Shown in pieces: positions 19,013 through 29,586 of a DNA stretch of 64,000 bases. Position 1 is the stretch's first letter. The number at the start of each line of letters is the position of its first letter. This DNA comes from Ashinkailepas kermadecensis (taxonomy: Eukaryota; Arthropoda; Thecostraca; Neolepadidae): positions 1 through 64,000 of the forward strand of contig JAOTOM010002251.1 of NCBI GenBank assembly GCA_034440615.1. The letters run 5' to 3'. The translations under genes and the position numbers were made by a program. The notes beneath the pieces were generated by a model, which ran no database searches, had not been told where the DNA came from, and saw only the letters and a list, made by a program, of their open reading frames with translations.

Positions 19013-20100
19013 GTGAGAATACTACAGTTTGCTAGTCTGGCCGCTGCCGTCGCTGTGATAGGTGAAGTAATCTCAGCTGGTAGCAACCTGCCAACGTTTC
19101 TGAGAAACTTCTCGGATGTTGCGGGGACATCTTTAAATGTAAAATATTGTATCGTGTCACCTGGAGGCTCTCATTTAATGGAGATGTATTCCTTCATATG
19201 CTGGAGCTTTCATTATTTGTCTGAACACAATGTGTGGGCAGTCATGTTAACCATAGCGAATAAAAAGGTAAAATGGAAATGAGTGAAACTAAATGCATAT
19301 GGCTCCACCTGGTTCTGGTTTTCAATCTTGTGTGCCTATCCTAGCTTTACTTCTGATCTTTCACTATTCCCAGGCAGTTTCGTTCTTCGTCAGTTCAGTG
19401 AATGGAACCACATTTTTTTTAGAGCAGTGCCCTTTCTCGGATATTTTCGAATTATCAACTCGAATCCAACTAGCCAAGATAGTGGAAAACCGCTGGCGGG
19501 CGTTTTGATCAACTTTTCCCATTGCCGGCGATTGCGAAGTATATTGTGTTAGTATTATCTAAAAAATAGTGTTCAGGTGGTAGAAACGTGAATACAGCAG
19601 TCGCCCAAATTGCATGAGGAACCGAGCTCCCTGGACTGGTCTAACCTTGTGGGACTGCCACCTGCATCACAAGAATAATGACAACGTTACCGATTTTAGC
19701 CGTCTTCTTCTGTTCGGACGTAACTAAACGTGACGTGCTGCATGGTGTAGCATGTGCTGACCCAACAGCCGAGCGAAGCGGCCGGGTTCAAGAATGCTAG
19801 CCACTCTGACTAACGCTGCAGACGCTGACCACTCATTGAACCTCGGGCGCTGCTGAAAACACGGCAATGTCGTGAATGTTTTTACCGGTAGGTGTGACTC
19901 GCGCGAGTCTGCGCCGTGGCCAGCCAGGAGGACCTGACGACGCTCTCCGCCAAGACTCTACCTGACACCGGCTTTCTCTCTCTCTCTCTCTCTGTCCCTC
20001 TCTTCACGCTGCCCAGCGAGCTGACGCTGTCGGCGGGCGGCGGCAGCGCGCAGTGGACAAACACGTCTGGCAGCTGGTCCGGCTTACGGGCGGTGGTCCG
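19013..20100. other. No gene recognised
   Basis: 19013-19900 is AT-rich with no coding signal. 19916-20113 has a 65-codon ORF (MASQEDLTTLSAKTLPDTGF and on) crossed by a (TC)n run that looks like a polypyrimidine tract ending TGCCCAG at about 20018. It could contain an exon edge but no model is convincing. Confidence 0.4.
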
Positions 20101-20260
20101 GCGCAGCGACTGACCGCGCCGCTCCACCTCTGGCTCCAGTCTGGCGCCGACGGCTCCCACTGCGCATGCGTGCCGGGCGACCAATAGCGGCGGGCTGGCG
20201 CCACCGAGTCCGTCCAATTGGGTGCGGTTCGGCCGCGCGTGCAGCAGTATGTTGTAAAAG
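20101..20260. promoter_or_regulatory. GC-rich promoter-like block with NRF1-type palindrome and CCAAT box
   Basis: TGCGCATGCG at 20161-20170 matches the NRF1/ewg-type palindromic site. CCAAT follows at 20181-20185. The surrounding ~150 bp is CpG-rich against an AT-rich background, with GGCGCC and GGCCGCGCG words. These elements are typical of housekeeping promoters in animals. Direction is not clear, and no TATA box or start site can be placed. Confidence 0.4.
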
Positions 20261-21013
20261 TGCGCTCCCAGCTGTTTTTACTGATGTGTGTGTAGGATTG
20301 ACGTGTGATAGGTTCATCATGAATTTCTGAATGCATGCTTCGAACTATGATTAAGCGAAAATTGTGATCCCTGTGCATTCAACAAAGCATAGGTTTTCAT
20401 TATTTGAATGCTACTTGTTATGACCGATCCTAGGAACAAAGAAATGTGATACCAGATTGCCGTTATTTTACTGACGTGCATAGAAGACAGGGTGGCGCGA
20501 AGGTGCGAACCGTTTTGGATGTACATACATGTTTCTGTGTGCGGATATTATTGGGTGACATTGAAGCTCTGAGCGTTGCTTGCGGAAGTTAGTATCTAAT
20601 TCGTGGTTCGTGTATGTGTGTGTCTGAGCGCGCGCCCGCCCGCGGTCGAGCCTGCGGGTGGATTTTTGCTGCAGTCATGCGTGCGAGCATGATCAATGGC
20701 GATGAGTACCTCCTGTATGTTTTGCTTGTCTCAGTTGCAGCTCGTTGCAGCCGCCTGTGTTCTGTAGCGACAGGATCGGATCTGATAATCAATCTGATGT
20801 CCTGTGGTGACATGTTTTTTTTTGTAGATCTGGCTCGATCTGCTGCTCTCTCTAGTCTGTCTGTATATTTGTGGTGCCTATTTCACTTGTCGGATTTTCT
20901 CCGCTGTTGTATTGACTTGCTGTTTTCCACAGTTTGTGTTGGTCTGTCGTTTGTGGTGTAGTCTGGGTGGTGCGTGCGTTGCGATTGTGTTGCACATTTT
21001 ACACCATGCAACT
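20261..21013. other. No gene recognised
   Basis: Unique-looking sequence. A plus-strand ORF at 20614-20961 has no recognisable domain, and its T-rich composition at 20810-20960 suggests chance. Confidence 0.4.
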
Positions 21014-21014
21014 T

Positions 21015-21181
21015 GGGGACGAGTAGTCTAGGGGTAAGTCGCTCGTCTCACAATCGAAAGATTGTGGGTTCGAGTCTCACCTGTCGCTACTCTTCGCCCG
21101 CGACCAATCGGCGTGAGAGATTGGCAACGACGCTACATGACTCAACGGTCGACGTGTCGTAAAACCAACAACCACCACCAC
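21015..21181 (+). mobile_element. tRNA-derived SINE, full length with 12-bp TSD
   Basis: Same family as 2431-2597: head GGGGACGAGTAGTCTAGGGG, B box GGTTCGAGTCT and the body GGCGTGAGAGATTGGC. The tail GTCGTAAAACCAACAACC is followed by ACC repeats. A perfect 12-bp duplication, CACCATGCAACT, lies at 21002-21013 and 21182-21193. The ACAATC-GAAA-GATTGT hairpin is conserved. Confidence 0.93.
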
Positions 21182-21193
21182 CACCATGCAACT

Positions 21194-22639
21194 AGCCATC
21201 GTGTGAGCCTCCAATGGCTGAATCGGGAACTCATATTTTTCGTTTGTGGGATAATTTTCTATGGAGTAAAACTCATTCAGTGTTCACCACTATCAATTCA
21301 AGGCTTGTTTTATCATAATATTGTCTTCATAAAATGCATAAATTTTGAGCATTTGTGCAAGTTTTGCTCCAGAAAATGTGCTACCTTGAAAGGCGACATG
21401 GTCTAGATGCCCCAGTCTCCACCAATGATCACGAGGAAATGTCAACTGGCAGCTAACCAAATATCGGTCATTAGTTGCAGTACTTTGATTATTGGATCCG
21501 GAATTTAGTTCTTATGCTTATTTAATAGCTGGTGAATGTTGCATTGACTTATGCTGCTGTTGAGACTTGTGCTGTGTAGGTTCGGTGTTAATTTGTTTTG
21601 TTTTGAGCCCATTGTCAGTCCGTATGCAGTCAGCTGGTGAGGTGAAGTTGGTGTAAACAGGTGTGATTTTCTGATTCGGCGGTCTCACTATGCAACTAGC
21701 AACAGTATTATGGAAACTTGCATCTCCAGCGACCGCATCGTCCGTCAAACAAGCCTGCATCGACGTACGTGGCGCAGATAGCACTGGCCTTCCTTGTGAT
21801 TTCCTTATTCCTAGCCACTGGTGATCCTTATTCCTATTCGATCGCTATTTGATGCTGTTGTCCGTTGATATTTTACGCAGCGTGTTGTGATTTGACAAGG
21901 ATCTAGTTTGTCTGCAACGTGACCGACAGGTGTTCGCATTCTGCTGTTGAGGTTTTCTGGAATATTGTCCATCTTCACATTTACCCCAGTGGGGCATGCA
22001 TGTGTGTGCTATTTTTGCTTACCCAGTTATATTGTCTGCTCATATCTAATCTCATACGCAGGGAGAGGGGAGAAACATGGGTGTGCTCCTCTTTTTTTCG
22101 AAAACAGGAGTTTTGTGGATTCCTACAATGCTGTAGAATACCTAATGTGTGTTGTCTACTTTTTCACATGGTGCGTACGTTCATTGCTGTGTTATGAGTA
22201 ATTGGATGTCATCAATGCAGCGAAAATTCATCTCAAGTGTTCAATACTTATTTTGCTGGCCACTTGTATCACCGTTCCATAGTTTGAAGCTCAGAAGTAT
22301 TCAGCATTGGTGGGGCGCGGAGAGTGACGAGACGGCGCGCTGACTGAAGGGGAAGAACAGCGCCGGATGTGTGTTTTCACGTGCACTGATACGCCTCTGA
22401 CTAATCGTGATTTGCATCACCAATGCCTTCCAGAGGCGTCTAGGTCAGACGCCTCCTGCGGCCACTGCTGACCCCAGCGCCAGTGTCGAGCCTTCCACTG
22501 ACACGTGCCACTGTCTTGGTTGGCAGCCGCGACGGCTCCGTTCTGTGAGAAGCCGAAGGAGGAAAATACACGGGTGGGTACGGTGCAGCTTTGTGTATAT
22601 CGTGACAAGTCCGAACACTGCATATTGTGTAATGGGTGG
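21194..22639. other. No gene recognised
   Basis: AT-rich sequence without a convincing ORF up to about 22400. 22407-22600 is more GC-rich with an ORF (TPPAATADPSASVEPSTDT) but no domain and no clear splice pair. Confidence 0.45.
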
Positions 22640-23195
22640 TCACACGAACGGAGTTCTCTATGCGCTTGGTGATAACCTCCACAGTTAATAACCGCCACAA
22701 ATTCGCCATACCCGAAGCGGTCGTAACCTCCACAAGTCATAACGTCCACAGTTCACAACCTACGCAACTCCGAAGCGATCATAACCTCCGCAGATTCAAG
22801 AACGCCATAGTTTCCTAGAAGCATCACTTCAGCTGGCATCACTTCAGAAGCATCACTTCAGCTAGGTAGCAGCACGGTCTAGGTATTATGTTAGGTTATG
22901 TCATGTTATGCTAGGTTAGGTTAGGTTACTATACTTCAACATTCAATCTCGTGACATTCATTCCATATTCGTTGTGATAATACCTAGACCGTGCTGCTAC
23001 CTAGCGATAGCTAGCTGAAGTGATGCTTCTAGGAAATTATGGAGTTATTGAATCTGTGGAGGTTGTGAGTTGTGGAGGCTATGACCGCTTCGGAGTTGTG
23101 GAGGTTGTGAACTGTATAGGTTACGACCGCTTTGGGTATGTTGATTTTGTGAAGTTTATGACCTGTGGAGGTTGTGATACGCTGTCCTTGGTGGG
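22640..23195. repeat. Foldback element with ~220-bp inverted arms
   Basis: The left arm (about 22660-22890) and right arm (about 22975-23190) are reverse complements. Landmarks are TAGGTAGCAGCACGGTCTAG with GTATTAT (left) against ATAATAC with CTAGACCGTGCTGCTACCTA (right). Outward of these, AAGCATCACTTCAGCT pairs with AGCTGAAGTGATGCTT, and AACCTCCACAG with CTGTGGAGGTT. Each arm holds internal GGAGTTGTGGAGGTTGTGA-type repeats. The loop holds TTAGGTTATGTCATGTTATG and CTAGGTTAGGTTAGGTTA. This architecture is that of a foldback or MITE-like element. Confidence 0.85.
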
Positions 23196-23929
23196 GCCTT
23201 GGCCTCACCAAATTCTTGCTCTGTTCACAGGGGATCCTTTGAAATGAGCCACACCAACCAAATTGGCAACACTCATTATCTATATGCGCTGCGGGCCCCA
23301 CCAATCACTTCCCAACTTCTGCGTCCGTGGATAGTCGTTGGTCTATCGTCAAATGTGTGACTTGGTTTCCTGATAATGTGCTGGTGTGAATGAACGCATT
23401 TTTGTCAAAGCTTGATGCCACCAGGTACAATTCCTGTATGCAGAATTGCCGAGGTTTTGGGTGGCTGAGGGCTCACCGCTCAGCTATCCCTCGCTCTCTA
23501 CTAAAAGGATGCGGCATTCTATGTAAGATTGCCTTCAGTGGAAGGAGTAATGTGGAAGAGTTCGATTATCATGTTATGCTTTTGTTTTTGTCTGCAAAAG
23601 TAGAAGCACTAACGTTAAAATGTCCTCAGGTTTGCGACACAAACGCAGTTAGGTGTGGTGTGGACTGTAAAGATTGAGCAATTATCATGTGATCAGGTCT
23701 GCGCTCGGGAGCAGAATTTTTCGGAAGTGTTCCGAGGGAAATAATTTTTATCACGCTATTCTTACTAGAAACGGGAAAAGGTATGCAAGTCCCACGTATA
23801 TCCCATGCTAAACCTCATCAATATGGGGGGGGTGACACCCAATAGTATGAAAAGCTGCGCGTCTGTGCACCACTTCGTGCTTAAATGCACCTGTTAATCG
23901 TTGTTATATCCATCTATATCCCGGAGTGA
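23196..23929. other. No gene recognised
   Basis: A 95-codon ORF at 23390-23677 has no recognised domain and ordinary base composition. Nothing else is seen. Confidence 0.4.
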
Positions 23930-24515
23930 GTTCTGTCAGAGGCAGATCCAGGGAGCACTGTGGCTTGTGCTGTGCCTTCCTCCTGGAGTAGGCAAGGCAA
24001 GAGGGGGTTGATGGAAAAGGGACAAGGCCCTCTCCGAGAAGGCTTGAGTGCACCTTGCCCCAATTCCAAGAACAGGCCTTTTCCTCCAATTGGAAGAAAG
24101 GGCACCAAAAGGAAATTGTGCTCGAGTGCAGCCCAGATCCCCGCTCAATGGATTTTAAACAAAGGCGCTCCTCAAGGTACTTTAGAAGTGGTGCCCCTCC
24201 AGACGATTGTCCCCATGACAATTCCTGGATGCACCACTGCATTCTGCATCCAGAACATGAGCAGATCTAGGAGTCCTCATGGTGATGGATACTCCTCTTG
24301 ACTGGCGCCACTGCGGGCAGTGGCGCGGCCAGGGTTTTCTTAAGGAGGGCGACCCAGCGACCCAAAAGAAAGTCATGAAACAGAGAGAGCGTTCGGCGCA
24401 AAGCACCCAGAAAATGTTGGATTTCGCGTGGTAAATTTTTGTTTCATCTAGTGTGTTTTTGGTTTCCAGGGGAGGGGCCGCCCCCTCCCTCATTGGCTGC
24501 GCCTCTGACCGCGAG
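23930..24515. repeat. Two MITE-like segments
   Basis: The first (about 23936-24245) runs from AGAGGCAGATCCAGGGAGC to CCATGACAATTCCTGGATGC, with internal AAAGGCGCTCCTC-type words shared with 29880-30075. The second (about 24310-24515) carries GGCCAGGGTTTTCTTAAGG at one end and CCCCTCCCTCATTGGCTGCG-CCTCTGAC at the other, separated by non-coding DNA. Terminal symmetry is degenerate. Confidence 0.45.
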
Positions 24516-24998
24516 GATTCCTTGTCTTCAGCTAAGCATTCGTTAAGCGGGTATTGTACGCGAGCATTCTAAAGTGGCACTTCTTGTTCTGAGGGGTGGC
24601 TTTGGCTGAAAAACATTCGTTGTGTTGGTAGAGAGGGGTTCGGATAGGTGCTCTAGCCTTCCCGAGGGAGCGCCTTTTTCTCATAGGCGTATGAACATGG
24701 GGGATGACCCACCCACTTTTCAAAGTGGGGGGGGCAACAATGGTAGCTGCCCCAATACTTTTTAGGCATCAAAATTTTAGTTAAAAAACAGCATGCACAC
24801 AATTGAATACGTGAGAATTCCCTGCAACCCGTAACTGAGTAAAAGCTGCACATATCGCATCGCAGCACTTCATTTTTTAAAGTCATGCATACTTGGAAAT
24901 GACCTCACAACAACACGACAAATTCAGAAGCTAATGTAGTGCAATAGATGTATGGATATTTACACCTTATATTATGTTATGAGACGAGTATCTTGCAG

Positions 24999-25055
24999 GC
25001 ACGCAACCTTGACGCAAATCTCGGCAATCTACTCGGGAACAACCACCCAGACCTG
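24999..25055 (+). CDS. Candidate 57-nt internal exon
   Basis: A segment of exactly 57 nt lies between a good acceptor (CGAGTATCTTGCAG) and a near-consensus donor (CTG|GTAAGTA). It is open in two frames: ARNLDANLGNLLGNNHPDL in phase 0, or HATLTQISAIYSGTTTQT. It sits in AT-rich DNA. No neighbouring exon is evident, so the gene it might belong to is unknown. Paired splice words this good at a multiple of three are suggestive, but expected now and then by chance in 64 kb. Confidence 0.3.
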
Positions 25056-26014
25056 GTAAGTAAAATTCTCGATTATATAACTGAAGCTCGGTTAATAGAA
25101 GAAATTTAGTAGGTCTCAAAATGGATTTCCGCCATCGTGGTAACTTATTCGTGTATTCCCCAATATTGTCGGGGGTTTTTCACCCTAGGTGCGTGCACTT
25201 CGTGAGCGCTTCCCGGGTAGGATTCTACACCTACCTCGGATGTGTAAGCTTGATGCGTGCATCCGGAGTTTTCCCTTGATATCTCTTTATTACACACACA
25301 AAAATGGCTTTGAGCGGAAATCTCCTGGACCCACCGCTTTAACGTAACTTGCTTCGCCACACTGCGAGCTTATCCCTTGGCGTGCGGGATAATGCTCGCA
25401 GTGGCCTGCTTCCCCTGGCGAATCTTAGGAGTCATTACCAAAACAAAAAAAGCGTTTCTCATGTAAAGGGCCTTGGTTTCTATTATCTTACATTGAAATA
25501 AAATTGTTTCGCATTCTCTCATTTGTGAGCAGTGTTTACTTGTTTTATTGATATAACTGATAGTTTTGTGTGACCATTAAGATTTAGACTTTCATACTAG
25601 GGGAGGCCGAACACTTAACTTAAGAATTGCCGAACACTTAAGACATTGTACATTGAATGGCTCTACCAGTGCTTCTGTATGGCCGAACGAGTAATTGTAT
25701 GGTGCTTACAGAATGCAAAAATGAACAAGCTATCCATATCTATGCAGTTTCTTTTGATGGAAATTATCTAACCACTCACAAGAAGCAGCTGAAAAACGGG
25801 CGATTATTTTGTGGTGACGTGTCGTATTCCGAACACGAAAATGCCGCTGTCGTGGATTACGAACACCAGGTGTCTAGTTTCCTGAACACTTTAATGAATC
25901 AATTATATCTTCCACATTTGTTTTCTGTCGATGATGGAAGTTCCTTTTTTTTAGCTTCTAAGGAATTTTCCAATTATAATCCTTGACATATATTTATGAA
26001 CGGCTCTATATGGG
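25056..26014. other. No gene recognised
   Basis: A 109-codon ORF at 25657-25986 begins MALPVLLYGRTSN. LPVLLYG is a word seen near the C-terminus of some reverse transcriptases, but the rest does not match, so I make no call. Confidence 0.4.
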
Positions 26015-26345
26015 CTGGGCAGGGGCGGATGCAGAAAGTACATTAGACAACAGATAATCTTATTTCGTTTGTTTTTTTTATTGAAGAAAGCACACCTGAT
26101 CTGACTGAATAGTCAGAATGATGGCTTCATCTATACTTGTGACTCAGACGATAATTGGAACCGATCCACCAGCGGAAATTTCCTAGTGGGGGCAGGGGCG
26201 GATCCAGTAATATCGGAGCATTCGTCCGGAGGGTCACTATTTTCTCCGACGAGTGCTACCATGGGTGTCCCTGAAGAGGTACCTTCGGATAATAATCGTG
26301 CATCCATCCCTGATTGAGGGAGAGTACATCCCCTGGCACTGACCA
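26015..26345. mobile_element. MITE-like termini (CAGGGGCGGAT)
   Basis: CAGGGGCGGATGCAG at about 26022 and CAGGGGCGGATCCAG at about 26191 are two copies of the same terminal sequence in the same orientation, as at 51870. No opposite end is found nearby, so these are truncated or nested copies. Confidence 0.55.
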
Positions 26346-26472
26346 TTAGACATTATCGCGTATTACTGGGGAGGGGGTTTGGTTGATCCTGTTGGCCCCG
26401 CATCGCTAATGGACCTAGCTGCCCCATCAAAATTCTTCCACATATAATCCAGTTCATGAGCAGGTATATCCG

Positions 26473-26507
26473 GGGACGAGTGGTCTCGGGGGTAAGATGC
26501 TCGTCAC
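26473..26507 (+). mobile_element. SINE head fragment
   Basis: GGGGACGAGTGGTCTCGGGG with GTAAGATGCTCGTC is the first ~35 bp of the SINE at 2431. The B box, body and tail are absent. Retention of the 5' end with loss of the 3' end is unusual for a retrotransposed SINE and suggests later deletion or recombination. Confidence 0.7.
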
Positions 26508-26869
26508 CGGGGGAGGGCTTGACCACATCATACGTTCAAGCGATGCCCCGCAACGCCTCTGGCACATCCTTTTGGTATGGTTCCGTTGTGGTGTTGGTTG
26601 GCATGTTTGCTTGTGTGAGATATCTGAGGAAAAGGCAGAAACGAAGTATTTTCAAGGTGAAGATGTATTTAATCAACTGCATAGAGTGTTGAATTTCCCC
26701 TTAATCACGTCTGGGAAAATTACTGCTGTGGTATTCCAAAAAATGAAGGTAAGACAACAATTTGTGCAATTGTAACAACATGCTTATGATGTCATCGTTT
26801 AACTTGAAAAGTAAGCACTAGCACTGAAAATGAGTTATCACATCCTCCAAATCAGGTTCGTAAACATAG

Positions 26870-27480
26870 TATTCTTGAAAAAAAAAACCAAAATTCCCAA
26901 AACACCTTTGAAGACAAATTTACCACATATCCTAATCTAAGCTGCTTTTGAAGAAAAAAAATCAAATATTTTGTTTTATTTGGGGAAACTTCAGCATTAT
27001 TGTGATTTAACAAGATTGTGAAGAACATTGTTGGTAACAAGTTAAATTTTTACATGCATTTGCCTTCATAAAGCAAACAAGGGAAAATTGCAAACCATTC
27101 TTCTCATTTTCCAAATAAATAAATGAACTCAGCATAACCTGACCTAGCATAGCCTCTTTTGAAGAAAAACATGTTCCAATTTGCAACCAAAATTCCAACC
27201 TAAAATACTTAATTTAGCCTAACCTTAACCAAACCCTTTGCTTGCTTTATGGATGTAAAATGTGTGTAAAACTTGTCTTGTGAACAGCTTAAATCACAAT
27301 AATACTTTTTTTTATTATTGCACAATTAAACAGCCAATATAGGATAATATAACCTACCTAAGCCTTTTTCATACTTGTTAAGGGGGGGGTGAAAATATCA
27401 TTGCTCATACATTTCCCAATAAAAAAAAATCTTACCTAGCATAATATAACATAACCTAGCATAACCTAACTAAATGTTGA
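26870..27480. repeat. TAACC-rich dispersed repeat, inverted pair
   Basis: A minus-oriented copy (about 27000-27100; GCATTTGCCTTCATAAAGC) and a plus-oriented copy (about 27200-27310; CCAAACCCTTTGCTTGC, TTTATGGATGTAAAATGTG, AAACTTGTCTTGTG) face each other. Further CATAACCTAGCATAACC words run to 27475. Same family as 895-1015 and 43925-44225. Confidence 0.6.
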
Positions 27481-27619
27481 ATCCAGAGTTATGGAGGACC
27501 TACATGCCTCATTGTGCCACCAGGGACAATCTCACCAGCATCACATGCCAAATGCCTGGTACTGAATCAACTACCATATTCACCAGCAGAATTCCTCATT
27601 TAAAAGCATAATCTAGACA

Positions 27620-27965
27620 TTTAATTACCATGATGCAATGAGAACCACAGGGTCCATCCTAAAGGAACTTGCAATTCAAGAATAAGATTCTCAGACATAT
27701 CTAACTTATCCACCCTATTTTTGAAAACATTCAATGAGGACTCTATTTATATAATAGGCTACCTCACCAGGTAGCCTATTCCATTGGTTACCCACCCTTT
27801 GACTGAAAACCTGTTGGTGTTTAGTTGCCCTCCACTTTGACTTGTCTAACCTGAATTGACCACCCTGATGTTCCACAAATTAAGGGACATTTTTTCAGAA
27901 GGGCATTGTCTAACCCTTTAGATATCACAAGTATCTAAATCATATCACCATTTAAAGGGGCTGTC
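27620..27965 (-). mobile_element. Old CR1-like LINE 3' end
   Basis: Read on the minus strand from about 27965 down, broken frames give GDMI, then GLDNALLKK, VFSQRVGNQWNRLP and INRVLIECF. These are the same C-terminal landmarks as 8370-8606 of the CR1-like LINE. The endonuclease and RT are missing, as in typical 5' truncation. Confidence 0.75.
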
Positions 27966-28099
27966 CTAGTTTGTCAACATTTAAAAAACATTCAAAATGG
28001 TTGGCACTTAGCTGATGGTTTTATGTGGAAAAAGCGTGTCAACCGCGTTCTGGTGCACATTCGTCATTTAGCTCTCACACTCTCCATCGCCAGATCACC

Positions 28100-28573
28100 A
28101 TGAGCCTACTGCCGCGCGCTCTGGGTCTGCTGCGCGTGCGGTCCTGTCTGCCGGCGATGCTTCGTCCAGCCGCGGCACACACCAGCGCCGCCAAACGGTC
28201 CGCCTCAGCCGCCTCAGTCGCCACCGCTGAACCGCCTGCGGCCCACCAGCCGACCGCAGACGTCGACGCGCCGGCGTTTGACATGGAGAACCCGTACAAG
28301 CCGGAGCGGCGACTGTGCATCGGCTGCCGAAACGGCATCCACTTCGACTACAAGAACGTCCGGCTGATGAGCCAGTTCGTGTCGTCGTTCACCGGCCGGA
28401 TGTACGGCCGTCACGTGACCGGAATGTGTGCCCAGCAGCACCGCCGGCTCGAGCGCGAGTATATGAAGGCGGTGGCGTGCGGTCACATCGGTCTGATGAT
28501 GAAGCCAGTGGAGTTCACGCGCGATCCGAAGATCTGCGACCCCAACAATCCAGTGCGGTCGCATAGATTTTGA
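28100..28573 (+). CDS. MRPS18C: Mitochondrial ribosomal protein bS18m (MRPS18C type)
   Basis: This 157-residue protein is a component of the small subunit of the mitochondrial ribosome. The first ~50 residues are Arg/Ala/Ser-rich with few acids (RALGLLRVRSC, RPAAAHTSAAKRSASA), as in a mitochondrial targeting peptide. The bS18 core follows: MENPYKPERRLCIGC (62-76), DYKNVRLMSQFVSSFTG (83-99), MYGRHVTGMC (101-110), then DPKICDPNN (142-150). Four cysteines (73, 76, 110, 146) stand where bS18m proteins bind zinc. Length is close to that of animal MRPS18C. The ATG at 28100 (ATCACCATGA) is chosen because the core is complete from it. The same frame is open back to 28025, with a possible 5' UTR acceptor (CTCTCCATCGCCAG) just before it. 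No intron interrupts the coding region, so it is either an intronless gene or a retrocopy. No poly(A) tract or obvious TSD is seen. Third positions are very GC-rich. Confidence 0.93.
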   Translation: MSLLPRALGLLRVRSCLPAMLRPAAAHTSAAKRSASAASVATAEPPAAHQPTADVDAPAFDMENPYKPERRLCIGCRNGIHFDYKNVRLMSQFVSSFTGRMYGRHVTGMCAQQHRRLEREYMKAVACGHIGLMMKPVEFTRDPKICDPNNPVRSHRF

Positions 28574-29414
28574 ACGCTGTCGGTGCGTCGTGTTGCGTGC
28601 GGCTGCAGTTGCTTGTGATGGATGAAAGATGGCGCTAGAAGGACGGTGACCCACATTGGCAGGGCAAACACCCCATAGTGCTGTATGCATCTGACGTGTT
28701 TATTGTGGCTTTACAGGAGATCGTTCGGCTGTTTAGCCTATGACGTCGAGGGCACGGAGAAAGCTTCTGATGAGTAACTGAACGAAAAGACCTGGTAGAA
28801 GGGGCAGTGAGTTTTACGTGCGATGGATCGATTGGAACAGTTGTTGGAGATGTCACCAAGCCGTGAATGCTTTCCGTGTCATGTAATATGTGAAGAAATC
28901 TATTGGAGAACTATAGGAGACCTATAAGAGACCTATAAGAAACCTGTGAAGAAACATTTTCGGATTGCCCGGGATTCGCGATTAATGACTGGCCGTCGAT
29001 TCGCTATGGGCTGGCGAATATTCCAACAAGCGGGGTTTCCAGGTTGAGGGTATGAGCGCAGCAGTAGCTCTTCACTCGCATAATATTTATGAAATGAATG
29101 AATGCTTTTTCAAGATGGCACACTAAAGTGGCCCACATCCGGATGGGAAATTGGTATTTGGGGTATCATAGGTTGATCGACGCGGGGTTGAGCCCCCCAC
29201 ACTGATCTTGCGATCATAGACTCCTGGGAAGGATGCTATTGCTACAGTGTCTTCGGAGGCTATTCAGGAAGGTTACTGTTTGTATTGCGCACGTAGACAT
29301 ACCATTAAGGCATGCCGTTCCTCGGTCAAACCTCTCAATACCCACCACAGCTGCATCATTCCATGTATTGATTTTTGCTTTATCGTCCATAGTGCAGGCT
29401 TAACGGGGAAAGCT
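28574..29414. other. 3' flank of MRPS18C, no gene
   Basis: I see no AATAAA on the plus strand close downstream. A short degenerate repeat of GAGACCTATAA lies at 28905-28955. Nothing else is recognised up to the SINE. Confidence 0.5.
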
Positions 29415-29585
29415 ATATTGGCTGGTTATTTGGTTATTGGTTTTACGACACACCGACGGTTGTCATGTAGCGTTGCCAATCTCTCACGCCGATTGGCCGC
29501 GGGCGAAGCGTAGCGGCAGGTGAGACTCGAACCCACAATCTTCCGGTTGTGAGACGGGCAACTTACCCCTAGACTACTCGTCCCC
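29415..29585 (-). mobile_element. tRNA-derived SINE, minus strand, 10-bp TSD
   Basis: Reverse complement of the 2431-2597 family: the tail GGTTATTGGTTTTACGACAC lies at the left and the head ACTACTCGTCCCC at the right. GGGGAAAGCT at 29405-29414 and 29587-29596 is a perfect 10-bp target duplication. The hairpin is CAACC-GGAA-GATTG, so the loop is again GNRA-like. Confidence 0.92.
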
Positions 29586-29586
29586 T

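Noticed and set aside
19916..20113. 65-codon ORF MASQEDLTTLSAK... as a gene
   Set aside because: It crosses a (TC)n polypyrimidine run, has no domain, and has competing frames; at most it contains an exon edge.
22890..22935. Interstitial telomere array
   Set aside because: Only two or three GGTTA-type repeats, mixed with GTTATG words; too short to call telomeric.
25657..25986. Reverse-transcriptase C-terminus suggested by LPVLLYG
   Set aside because: Only seven residues resemble that motif; the rest of the ORF does not fit.
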